5,217 nt of DNA, taken from Anaerolineae bacterium. GTDB lineage: Bacteria > Chloroflexota > Anaerolineae > B4-G1. The notes under the pieces were generated by a model. That model was given only the letters and a program-made list of their open reading frames with translations, was not told the origin of the DNA and ran no database searches. Positions within the stretch are counted from its first letter, which is position 1. Each line of letters begins with the position of its first letter. The position numbers and the translations under genes are program-made. The stretch lies in assembly GCA_030612185.1 (NCBI GenBank), contig JAUWOI010000348.1:1-5217 (forward strand), in the 5' to 3' direction. Below, piece after piece: positions 1 through 5,217 of the stretch.

Positions 1-126
1 ACCGACCCGCAGGGGCTGATCCCTCCGGCGTTGGATAAGGAACTCGACCTGCTCGACTGGTGGGACTTTCGTGGCCTGCAGATACGGTTATATGGGAGGC
101 AGATGGATGAACGCGACCGAAGATAA
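1..126 (+). CDS. 3' end of an unidentified gene
   Basis: An open frame enters from the left edge and ends at TAA (124-126), giving 41 residues. The visible tail is acidic and aromatic (…LDKELDLLDWWDFRGLQI…) and finishes in a charged stretch (MDERDRR). I do not recognise a family. It is taken as coding because it is open from the edge and because the next gene begins inside its last codons with a good ribosome binding site, an overlap of 20 bp that suggests translational coupling. There is no membrane segment and no known motif in the part seen. The upstream part is needed to name it. An alternative is that the frame is open by chance, since 41 codons is short. Confidence 0.5.
   Translation, partial: TDPQGLIPPALDKELDLLDWWDFRGLQIRLYGRQMDERDRR
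94..99 (+). promoter_or_regulatory. Ribosome binding site for the nucleotidyltransferase-like gene
   Basis: GGGAGG lies seven bases before the ATG at 107. It favours that ATG over the in-frame GTG at 71 and the ATG at 92, neither of which has a comparable purine-rich site at the right distance. The site lies inside the end of the upstream gene. Confidence 0.6.
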
Positions 127-739
127 CCCTGGAACACCGCAACACCAGGCCCTATTACAAGCCACCGTGTCCTACTATGCGGATGATCCTCGCACCCTGG
201 CCGTGGCAGTGTTTGGAACAACCAGCCCGAACATCGTGGACAGTATTCGGGTCCTCGCGGGGCGAATTGACGGTGTGGCCATCAAAGCGGCCGGACTGGC
301 AAACGAGTGCGTGGGAGACGGGCCGCTGGGCCGGGTCTTGGATATGTGTGTGCGATATGCTGTTGGCGTAGATGTCGCCCTGCAACGGCGACAGATTTGG
401 GGAGCGATTGAACTATTGCATCGAATGCGCGGGCTTCTTATGGAGTTATTTACTCGCGCCCGTAATGGTGTGCGCGCTTATCACGTTTTTCAGGCAGAAG
501 CGGATGCAGTCTTGCAGGCCCGACTGGGCGCCACGCTGCCGCAGTACGATTTGATCTCTGTGCGAGAGTCGCTGGCACGGTTCCTCGAAATCCTGGAGCA
601 TGATCTTGGGCAATTGGCGGGTGGGCAAGTTCAACTGACGGAGGCCCATCGTAGAGTTCTAAACCTTGTTCGCACGAGGCAGGAACATCTGAATGGTGGA
701 AATACGAGGCGATCTCTCTCAACCAGAGGAGAAGCGTGA
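107..739 (+). CDS. Nucleotidyltransferase-family protein lacking its catalytic core (210 aa)
   Basis: The first ~37 residues (HQALLQATVSYY…DDPRTLAVAVFG) match the opening helix and first beta strand of small nucleotidyltransferases (aminoglycoside/lincosamide adenylyltransferase-like), which run into the motif G-S-x(7-9)-D-x-D. Here the glycine (G37) is followed directly by TTSPNIVDSIRVLAGRID. From memory, that segment belongs to the C-terminal helical half of the same family, well past the metal-binding aspartates. Residues 38-210 are then a continuous, normal-looking helical region (DMCVRYAVGVDVALQRR, LLHRMRGLLMELFTRAR, QYDLISVRESLARFLEILEHDL). The protein is therefore probably an in-frame internal deletion product and unlikely to transfer nucleotides. 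The start at 107 is chosen for its GGGAGG site. The gene overlaps the upstream gene by 20 bp and the next gene by 4 bp (GTGA). The intact frame shows either that the deletion is recent or that the helical part is still useful. Family assignment is moderately sure and function is unknown. Confidence 0.6.
   Translation: MNATEDNPGTPQHQALLQATVSYYADDPRTLAVAVFGTTSPNIVDSIRVLAGRIDGVAIKAAGLANECVGDGPLGRVLDMCVRYAVGVDVALQRRQIWGAIELLHRMRGLLMELFTRARNGVRAYHVFQAEADAVLQARLGATLPQYDLISVRESLARFLEILEHDLGQLAGGQVQLTEAHRRVLNLVRTRQEHLNGGNTRRSLSTRGEA
725..731 (+). promoter_or_regulatory. Ribosome binding site for the NTPase fusion gene
   Basis: AGAGGAG sits four bases before the GTG at 736. It supports this GTG as the true start, which also places the family's typical opening (MRYNKLVRDKIP) at residue 1. 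Confidence 0.65.
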
Positions 740-1602
740 GATACAACAAGTTGGTCAGGGACAAGATACCCGACATCATCATGAGGTGTGGCGACAAGCC
801 TGTAACCCAGATATTGGATGCCGGCGCATACAGACGGGAACTGCGCAGGAAATTGCAGGAGGAGGTCGCCGAATTTGGCGAGTCAGGTGAGGTGGAAGAG
901 TTGGCCGACGTTCTCGAAGTCGTATATGCCTTGGCTGCGGTCGAAGGAGTCAGCCAATTCCAACTTGAGGAGAGACGAAAGCGAAAACGGAGGAAAAGAG
1001 GCGGATTCGACCAGATGGTTTTCCTCATAGGAACGATTTCGGACGGTGGAAGTCGCGTGAAGGCTGTCGTCGGTTCGGCCAATCCGGTCAAGGTCGCGGC
1101 CACGGCTGCGGTGTTGCACCGTGTCTACGGGGATGAGGTAGACGTGGACCCGGTGGCCGTGGAGAGCGGTGTCTCGCACCAGCCGTGGGGCAACGAGGAA
1201 ACGTTACACGGCGCACTCACCCGGGCGCAGAATGCGCAGCGTGTGAGCGGCGCGACGCTGGGCGTCGGATTCGAGGGTGGCCTGCTGGAGGTGCAAGGGC
1301 GGGTGTTCACCTGTGCCTGGTGCGCCGTCGTGCGCGACGACGGCGTGGTGGGCATCGCTGGCGGGGAGAGCCTGCTGCTCCCGCCGTCCGTGACGGTGGC
1401 GGTGCGTGCAGGGGCGGAACTAGGGCCAGCGATGGATGCGCTGACGGGTTTGCACAACACCAAACAGGGCGGCGGCGCGATCGGCGCTCTGACTGGAGGC
1501 CGTCTCGACCGCCAGGTGGCCTACGAGCACTTGCTGACGATGGCGCTGGCGCGGCTGCTGACGCCGTCGTACTACGAGCCGGACAGGGAGGGAGTGGACT
1601 GA
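736..1602 (+). CDS. Fused MazG-like (COG4997) and YjjX-like (DUF84) house-cleaning NTPase
   Basis: This is a 288-aa cytoplasmic protein with two recognisable enzymes in tandem. Residues 1-~100 are a small all-alpha NTP pyrophosphohydrolase of the COG4997 type. They open with RYNKLVRDKIP and carry the MazG metal site as E42-E43-x-x-E46 and E55-x-x-D58, followed by the helix DVLEVVYALA and the usual basic tail with RGGF. Residues ~109-288 are a YjjX-type inosine/xanthosine triphosphatase: VVGSANPVK (113-119) for the nucleotide loop, SGVSHQPWGNEET, GVGFEGG, and GGGAIGALTGGRLDR followed by the AYEHLL helix. Both families hydrolyse non-canonical nucleoside triphosphates to monophosphates or diphosphates, so the fusion would be a two-headed nucleotide-pool sanitiser. 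The GTG start overlaps the preceding stop (GTGA), and the stop overlaps the next ATG by one base (TGATG). Both halves are of normal length. Each domain call is strong. Whether one polypeptide or two is made is less certain, because of an internal start at 1057. Confidence 0.85.
   Translation: MRYNKLVRDKIPDIIMRCGDKPVTQILDAGAYRRELRRKLQEEVAEFGESGEVEELADVLEVVYALAAVEGVSQFQLEERRKRKRRKRGGFDQMVFLIGTISDGGSRVKAVVGSANPVKVAATAAVLHRVYGDEVDVDPVAVESGVSHQPWGNEETLHGALTRAQNAQRVSGATLGVGFEGGLLEVQGRVFTCAWCAVVRDDGVVGIAGGESLLLPPSVTVAVRAGAELGPAMDALTGLHNTKQGGGAIGALTGGRLDRQVAYEHLLTMALARLLTPSYYEPDREGVD
1045..1059 (+). other. Possible internal start (GGTGGAAG then GTG 1057) for a separate YjjX-like protein
   Basis: GTG at 1057-1059 is codon 108 of the fused frame. 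It lies exactly where a free-standing YjjX protein would begin (V/M-K-A-V-V-G-S-A-N). GGTGGAAG (1045-1052) precedes it by four bases. A TGA at 1058-1060 in a neighbouring frame gives the same GTGA arrangement that joins the two preceding genes at 736. This suggests that two coupled genes were the ancestral state, and that a separate 180-aa product could still be made by internal initiation. Confidence 0.4.
1586..1594 (+). promoter_or_regulatory. Ribosome binding site for the GH5 gene
   Basis: GGGAGGGAG ends seven bases before the ATG at 1602, inside the last codons of the NTPase fusion. It fixes the start at 1602, although the frame itself is open much further upstream (from 1185) as a shadow within the NTPase gene. 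Confidence 0.7.
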
Positions 1603-3482
1603 TGCATATTGATGGGGTATGGTTCAAGGACGAACATGGACGGACGTTGATCCTGCGCGGCGTCAATCTGGGCGGGAGCACCAAAGTGCCCTTCCGGCCC
1701 AGTGGAGCGACTCACATTTTGGAGGGGTTCTACGACCATCGCAACGTCTCCTTCGTGGGGCGGCCCTTCCCGCTGGAGGAAGCGGATGAGCACTTCTCCC
1801 GGCTGCGGGCCTGGGGCTTCACCTTCCTGCGCTTCCTGATCACCTGGGAGGCGGTCGAGCACGCCGGGCCGGGCATCTACGACGAGGAGTATCTAGCCTA
1901 CCTGTACCAGGTCGTGCGGAAGGCAGGCGAGTATGGGATTGATCTGTTCATTGACCCCCACCAGGATACCTGGAGTCGTATGTCCGGCGGCGACGGCGCG
2001 CCTGGCTGGACCTTCGAGGCTGTGGGGATGGACGTTCCCCGCTTCTCCGAGGCAGGGGCGGCCATCGTCCATTGCATCCACGGCGATCCCTTCCCCCGCA
2101 TGATCTGGCCGACCAACTATACCAAACTGGCGGCGGCGACGATGTTTACCATCTTCTTCGGGGGCGACGATTTCGCGCCGCAGGCGGAGGTGGACGGCGA
2201 GCCGGTGCAGGAGTTTCTCCAGCGCCACTACATCAACGCCATCAAACAGGTCGCGCTCCGGCTGAAGGGGTTGTCCAACGTCGTGGGCTACGATACGCTG
2301 AACGAGCCGTCGCCCGGCTTCATCGGCTGGGCGGATTTGAACTCTAGCGGCGGTATGCTGCGGTTAGGGGAGTCGCCCACCCCGTTCCAGGCGATGCTGC
2401 TGGGAGCAGGCTTTTCCCAGGAGGTTGAGATATGGGGCATGCGGCTCACGGGTCCCAAACTGCGCGGGCGGCGGCTGGTGAACCCGGACGGTGTGCATGT
2501 CTGGCGCAAGGGGCACGACTGCATCTGGAAGGAGAACGGCGTGTGGGGTTTAGACGTAGATGGCGCCCCGCGCTTGCTCCGTCCGGACCACTTTGTGCAG
2601 GTCGGCAATCGGTCGGTGGACTTTGCTAACGAATACCTGCGCCCTTTCGCCAACCGTTACGCCCGCGCGATCCGCTCTGTGGACCCCGACGCCATCATCT
2701 TCGTTGAAAGTGCACCAGGGGGGAGTCCTCCCAATTGGAGACCAGAGGACGCGCCGAACGTGGTCAACGGGGCCCACTGGTATGATGGCGTCACCCTGTT
2801 CACCAAGAACTTTATGCCCTTCCTGGGCGTGGACTTCCACACGCACAAACTCATATTCGGCCGCAGACGCGTGAAGCGTTCGTTCGTTGAGCAACTGGCG
2901 CACATCAAAAACTGGGCGGATGAGCGGATGGGCACCATCCCTACCCTCATCGGCGAGTTCGGCATCCCGTTCGACATGCGGGACAAGCGAGCCTACCGCA
3001 CGGGTGATTTCTCCCTCCAGACAAAAGCGATGGACGCCAATTTTCGGGCGATGGAGGCCAACCTGCTGAACTGCACCCTCTGGAACTACACCGCCGACAA
3101 CGACAACCGTTGGGGCGACCAGTGGAATGACGAGGATCTCTCCATCTTCAGCCGGGATCAGCAGACCGATCCTGGCGACGTCAACTCTGGCGGGCGGGCG
3201 CTGGGGGCGGTCGTGCGCCCTTATGCCCGCAAGATCGCCGGGGAGCCGTTGCGTATGCACTTTGACCTGTCCAGCCGCACCTTCGAGTTCGAGTTTCGGC
3301 ACGACCCGGCCGTGAGGGATCCAACGGAGATCTTTGTGCCCAACTACCAATACCCCGAGGGATACGCAGTTGAACTCTCCGATGGCACCTACCAGATAGA
3401 CCGAGAATCACAGACTCTCACCGTGCAGCACACGCCGGATCGAGAGACGCATACTATACGTGTCTGGCCAGCCGCTTCGTAA
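1602..3482 (+). CDS. Glycoside hydrolase family 5, glucosylceramidase/sterylglucosidase-like (626 aa)
   Basis: This is a retaining beta-glycosidase with a TIM barrel. Barrel landmarks in order are LRGVNLGGSTKVP (~19-31), VSFVGRPFPLEEADEHFSRLRAWGFTFLRFLITWEAVEHAGPGIYDEEYL (~49-98), FIDPHQDTWSR (~116-126), GYDTLNEPSPGFIGW with acid/base E235, and TLIGEFGIPFDM with nucleophile E452. LWNYTADNDNRWGDQW, starting near W494, closes the barrel. Residues ~540-626 form a beta-rich C-terminal domain of the GH5 C-terminal type. The long insert around 265-330 (NPDGVHVW…CIWKENGVWG…LLRPDHF) and the overall pattern resemble fungal EGCrP2/YIR007W enzymes (GH5 subfamily 12), which act on sterylglucosides and glucosylceramide. 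The substrate here is inferred. There is no signal peptide or membrane segment, so it should be cytoplasmic, like those fungal enzymes. It starts within the preceding stop (TGATG) with a strong binding site. Family assignment is strong and the subfamily is probable. Confidence 0.88.
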   Translation: MHIDGVWFKDEHGRTLILRGVNLGGSTKVPFRPSGATHILEGFYDHRNVSFVGRPFPLEEADEHFSRLRAWGFTFLRFLITWEAVEHAGPGIYDEEYLAYLYQVVRKAGEYGIDLFIDPHQDTWSRMSGGDGAPGWTFEAVGMDVPRFSEAGAAIVHCIHGDPFPRMIWPTNYTKLAAATMFTIFFGGDDFAPQAEVDGEPVQEFLQRHYINAIKQVALRLKGLSNVVGYDTLNEPSPGFIGWADLNSSGGMLRLGESPTPFQAMLLGAGFSQEVEIWGMRLTGPKLRGRRLVNPDGVHVWRKGHDCIWKENGVWGLDVDGAPRLLRPDHFVQVGNRSVDFANEYLRPFANRYARAIRSVDPDAIIFVESAPGGSPPNWRPEDAPNVVNGAHWYDGVTLFTKNFMPFLGVDFHTHKLIFGRRRVKRSFVEQLAHIKNWADERMGTIPTLIGEFGIPFDMRDKRAYRTGDFSLQTKAMDANFRAMEANLLNCTLWNYTADNDNRWGDQWNDEDLSIFSRDQQTDPGDVNSGGRALGAVVRPYARKIAGEPLRMHFDLSSRTFEFEFRHDPAVRDPTEIFVPNYQYPEGYAVELSDGTYQIDRESQTLTVQHTPDRETHTIRVWPAAS

Positions 3483-3526
3483 CCGCGTTTTCCATGGAGC
3501 GCTAGTTAGCCAGTTTGGAGGACAAT

Positions 3527-3598
3527 ATGAACATCATCTGCATTATGCTAGACGGTTTTCAAGGCAAATATGAGTTGGCATCCGGGAGCGTTGAATGA
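3527..3598 (+). pseudogene. Remnant resembling the first residues of a sulfatase
   Basis: A 23-codon frame, MNIICIMLDGFQGKY…, starts 4 bases after a perfect GGAGGA (3517-3522). Sulfatase/alkaline-phosphatase-superfamily proteins often open with MNIIxIxLDSxRxDxxxxY, so the beginning and its binding site look like the start of such a gene whose remainder is gone. After residue ~15 the similarity ends, and the frame stops at TGA 3596. The aspartate that helps bind metal (D9) is kept. Alternatives are a short leader peptide or chance. No other sulfatase motif (such as C/S-x-P-x-R) is visible downstream. Confidence 0.35.
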
Positions 3599-3699
3599 TC
3601 GTTTGTCAATACTCCAATCATCAGGAGGTGGTCGGACTGGCAGGTTTTGCCTGGCTGCGCTGGTCGGTGCATGAGCCCGTCAGGCACGGCCTACTGTGA
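3595..3699 (+). CDS. Small ORF (34 aa) of unknown meaning
   Basis: The ATG at 3595 overlaps the preceding short frame's stop (ATGA) and has GGGAG (3584-3588) six bases upstream. It ends at TGA 3697-3699, 15 bases before the ATG of the glycosidase-like gene and in the same frame. The product begins MIVCQYSNHQEVVGLAGFAW and I recognise no family. It may be a leader peptide, a relic, or simply an open stretch. The tandem ribosome binding sites and the ATGA overlap are the only arguments for it. Confidence 0.15.
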   Translation: MIVCQYSNHQEVVGLAGFAWLRWSVHEPVRHGLL

Positions 3700-3714
3700 A
3701 GGAAGCGGCACGAG

Positions 3715-5217
3715 ATGTCCAGGCGTAGAGAAAGTCAGCATGTGTTTCGCCTGTTCCTGTGGCTGGCCCTGCTGCTTGCTGTCGGGCTGGCTGTACAGTC
3801 AGTCGTCGTGACCCACCAGACCCGCACGCGCGGTCTCCCCAGCGGCTTCCCCGCGCCCGTGGCCGAAGCCGGCGTGCCCATCCTTGGCGTCAACGTCGCC
3901 CTGGAGCAGTACGATGATGGGGAAGGTGAGGAATTGGAGGCCGCCCTGGCCCGCATCGCCGAGGGGGGCTTCGTCTGGGTGCGCCAGTCCTTCTACTGGA
4001 GCCAGATTGAGCCTGAGCCAGACCACTTCGACTGGACTCTCCCTGACCGCATCATGGCCGCGCTGGCCCATCATCCCGGGCTGCGACTGGTGGTCGTCCT
4101 CGACGATAGTCCCCCCATCCCACCCACCGACCCCGACCGCTTCGCCGCTTTCGCTGGAGCCTTCGCCGCCCGCTACGGCGCGCAGGTGGACTATTACCAG
4201 GTGTGGGACGAACCGAACCTGGCGGCTCGCTGGGGCGGTGGCCCGGTCAACCCGCCCGCCTACGCCGACCTGCTGGCCCGCACCGCCCGCGCCATCCGCG
4301 CCGCTGATCCCGACGCCCACATTCTCCTGGCCGGACTGGCTCCCACAGTCGAGACTGGCCCCCAGAACCTGAGCGACGTGTCTTATCTGGAGCAACTCTA
4401 CCAGGCGGGGGCCGCCCCTTACTTCGACATCGTGGCCGGCAAGCCCTACGGCTTCGACACTGGCCCCGACGACCGCCGCGCCCCTGAAGACGGGGCGGTG
4501 CTGAACTTCTCGCGGTTGCTTCTGCTGCGTGAGGTGATGGTCGAGCACAATGATGCGGGCAAAGCGGTCTGGGCCAGTCACTGGGGGTGGAACGCGCTGC
4601 CGCCAACCTGGACGGGTGCGCCTTCCTTATGGGGCCAGACCGACGAGGCGACCCAGGCGGCCCGTGCCGTCGCGGCGCTGGAGCGGGCGCGCGCCGAATG
4701 GCCGTGGGCTGGCGCGTTGATCCTGGAGCACTTCCAGCCCGCCGTCGCTCCCGACGACCCGCGCTGGGGCTTCGCGCTGGTGGGGCAGGACAACACGCCC
4801 CGCCCGGTCTACGACGCGGTGGCGTCCTGGGCTGCCACGCTGCCCGACGGTGCACCGGCTGGCGGCTACCCGGCGCTCAACCCCTGGGCGACCTATGAAG
4901 GCGACTGGCGCGTGGGGCCGCTGGGGGCTGACGCCGGTTGTTCGACTACGCTCACGACAGGCTCCGGCGGTGACTGGGCCACCTTGCGCTTCGCCGGGCC
5001 CGCCGTCGCGCTGACGGTGCGGCGGGGACCGTACCGCGCTTTCCTCTACGTCACGGTTGATGGCAGGCCGGCCAACCGGTTGCCCCGGGACGAGGCAGGC
5101 CGCGCCTACGTCGTGCTCTACGACAAGACCCCCACCGTGACGACCGTCCCCCTGGCGACCGGTCTCTCCCCAGGCCCGCACACCGTAGAGGTCGTGGCCG
5201 AGGGCGGGCAGGGCCAG
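3715..5217 (+). CDS. Membrane-anchored clan-A glycosidase-like protein, 3' end cut by the window
   Basis: The frame is open for 501 codons to the right edge. AGGAAG (3700-3705) lies nine bases before the ATG, and an in-frame TGA at 3697 rules out an earlier start. Residues ~10-32 (FRLFLWLALLLAVGLAVQSVVV) form one hydrophobic segment after a basic RRR start, so this is a signal anchor and the rest is outside the membrane. Residues ~55-380 look like a TIM barrel of the GH5/GH39/PslG type: LGVNVALEQYD, GGFVWVRQSFYWSQIEPEPDHFDW, LRLVVVLDD, and YYQVWDEPNLAARW with probable acid/base E166. The strand where the nucleophile is expected reads KAVWASHWGWN, with histidine at 289, not glutamate. E338 (LILEHFQP) lies one strand later. 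Residues ~395-501 are beta-rich and glycine-rich (WATLRFAGPAVALTVRRGPYRAFLYVTVDG), like a carbohydrate-binding jelly roll. It could be an active glycosidase with an altered site or a non-catalytic glycan-binding protein. Confidence 0.75.
   Translation, partial: MSRRRESQHVFRLFLWLALLLAVGLAVQSVVVTHQTRTRGLPSGFPAPVAEAGVPILGVNVALEQYDDGEGEELEAALARIAEGGFVWVRQSFYWSQIEPEPDHFDWTLPDRIMAALAHHPGLRLVVVLDDSPPIPPTDPDRFAAFAGAFAARYGAQVDYYQVWDEPNLAARWGGGPVNPPAYADLLARTARAIRAADPDAHILLAGLAPTVETGPQNLSDVSYLEQLYQAGAAPYFDIVAGKPYGFDTGPDDRRAPEDGAVLNFSRLLLLREVMVEHNDAGKAVWASHWGWNALPPTWTGAPSLWGQTDEATQAARAVAALERARAEWPWAGALILEHFQPAVAPDDPRWGFALVGQDNTPRPVYDAVASWAATLPDGAPAGGYPALNPWATYEGDWRVGPLGADAGCSTTLTTGSGGDWATLRFAGPAVALTVRRGPYRAFLYVTVDGRPANRLPRDEAGRAYVVLYDKTPTVTTVPLATGLSPGPHTVEVVAEGGQGQ

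Larger units (their letters stand above)
3483..3714 (+). other. Spacer between the GH5 gene and the membrane-anchored glycosidase-like gene
   Basis: This is the only sizeable stretch without an obvious full gene (232 bp). It is AT-richer than its flanks: by hand count 55 of the 120 bases in 3481-3600 are G or C. It contains a 23-codon sulfatase-like ORF and a 34-codon ORF, listed separately. I see no strong hairpin followed by a T-run, and no clear -35/-10 pair at proper spacing. Any promoter for the last gene should lie here. Confidence 0.6.

Noticed and set aside
450..1103. Long minus-strand frame (217 codons) spanning the end of the nucleotidyltransferase-like gene and the start of the NTPase gene
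   Set aside because: It crosses the junction of two genes with clear family motifs on the + strand. Its translation is low in complexity and has no recognisable motif.
1185..1601. Upstream extension of the GH5 frame by 139 codons
   Set aside because: It lies entirely inside the YjjX domain in another frame, is Arg/Gly/Ala-rich shadow sequence, and a strong binding site plus ATG at 1602 marks the true start.
2550..3350. Minus-strand frame of 266 codons within the GH5 gene
   Set aside because: It is antisense to a region with the catalytic GEFG motif and barrel strands. High GC keeps the opposite frame open by lack of stops.
3603..3608. TTGTCA as a -35 element for the last gene
   Set aside because: No plausible -10 hexamer is found 16-18 bases downstream, where the sequence is GC-rich.
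3640..3656. Possible small hairpin (CAGG/CCTG around TTTTG) as a terminator
   Set aside because: The stem is only four base pairs, extends no further, and has no T-run after it.
3799..4581. Minus-strand frame of 260 codons opposite the glycosidase-like gene
   Set aside because: The + strand frame carries a signal anchor and the WDEPN motif and is open to the window edge. The antisense product is repetitive Gly/Val/Arg and lacks a family signature.

Overview
The window is a 5.2 kb piece of a moderately to highly GC-rich bacterial chromosome. Every gene I can support is on the + strand. The gene content suggests an environmental, filamentous-type Chloroflexota (Anaerolineae, Caldilineae or a relative): a nucleotidyltransferase-related protein of a type I recall from that phylum, COG4997 MazG-like and YjjX-like house-cleaning NTPases, an intracellular GH5 enzyme of the glucosylceramidase/sterylglucosidase type, and a membrane-anchored clan-A glycosidase-like protein. 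The assignment rests on recalled protein similarity, not on a marker gene, so it is tentative.

Layout. (1) Positions 1-126 hold the 3' end of an unidentified gene. (2) Positions 107-739 encode a 210-aa relative of a nucleotidyltransferase family. Its N-terminal strand and C-terminal helical part are present, but the catalytic centre between them appears to be deleted. (3) Positions 736-1602 encode a 288-aa protein that joins an all-alpha MazG-type pyrophosphohydrolase to a YjjX-type inosine/xanthosine triphosphatase. Base composition shifts sharply at the joint, and a possible internal GTG start lies exactly there. (4) Positions 1602-3482 encode a 626-aa GH5 enzyme with both catalytic glutamates and a C-terminal beta domain. 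(5) Positions 3483-3714 are an AT-richer spacer with a 23-codon ORF that looks like the first residues of a sulfatase, followed by a 34-codon ORF. (6) From 3715 to the right edge runs a membrane-anchored TIM-barrel glycosidase-like protein, cut off by the end of the window after 501 codons.

The first four genes are packed with overlaps of 20, 4 and 1 bp and probably form one translationally coupled operon. Its logic is not obvious. The fused NTPases would clear non-canonical nucleotides, while the GH5 enzyme would cleave a glucosylated lipid or another beta-glucoside in the cytoplasm. The spacer breaks this unit, and the last gene, an exported relative of glycosidases, is probably a separate transcription unit. 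No RNA genes, CRISPR arrays, complete mobile elements or convincing terminators were seen. I do not see a complete new multi-gene system. The most unusual points are the two-enzyme NTPase fusion, the core-deleted nucleotidyltransferase, and the apparent absence of the usual nucleophile in the last protein.
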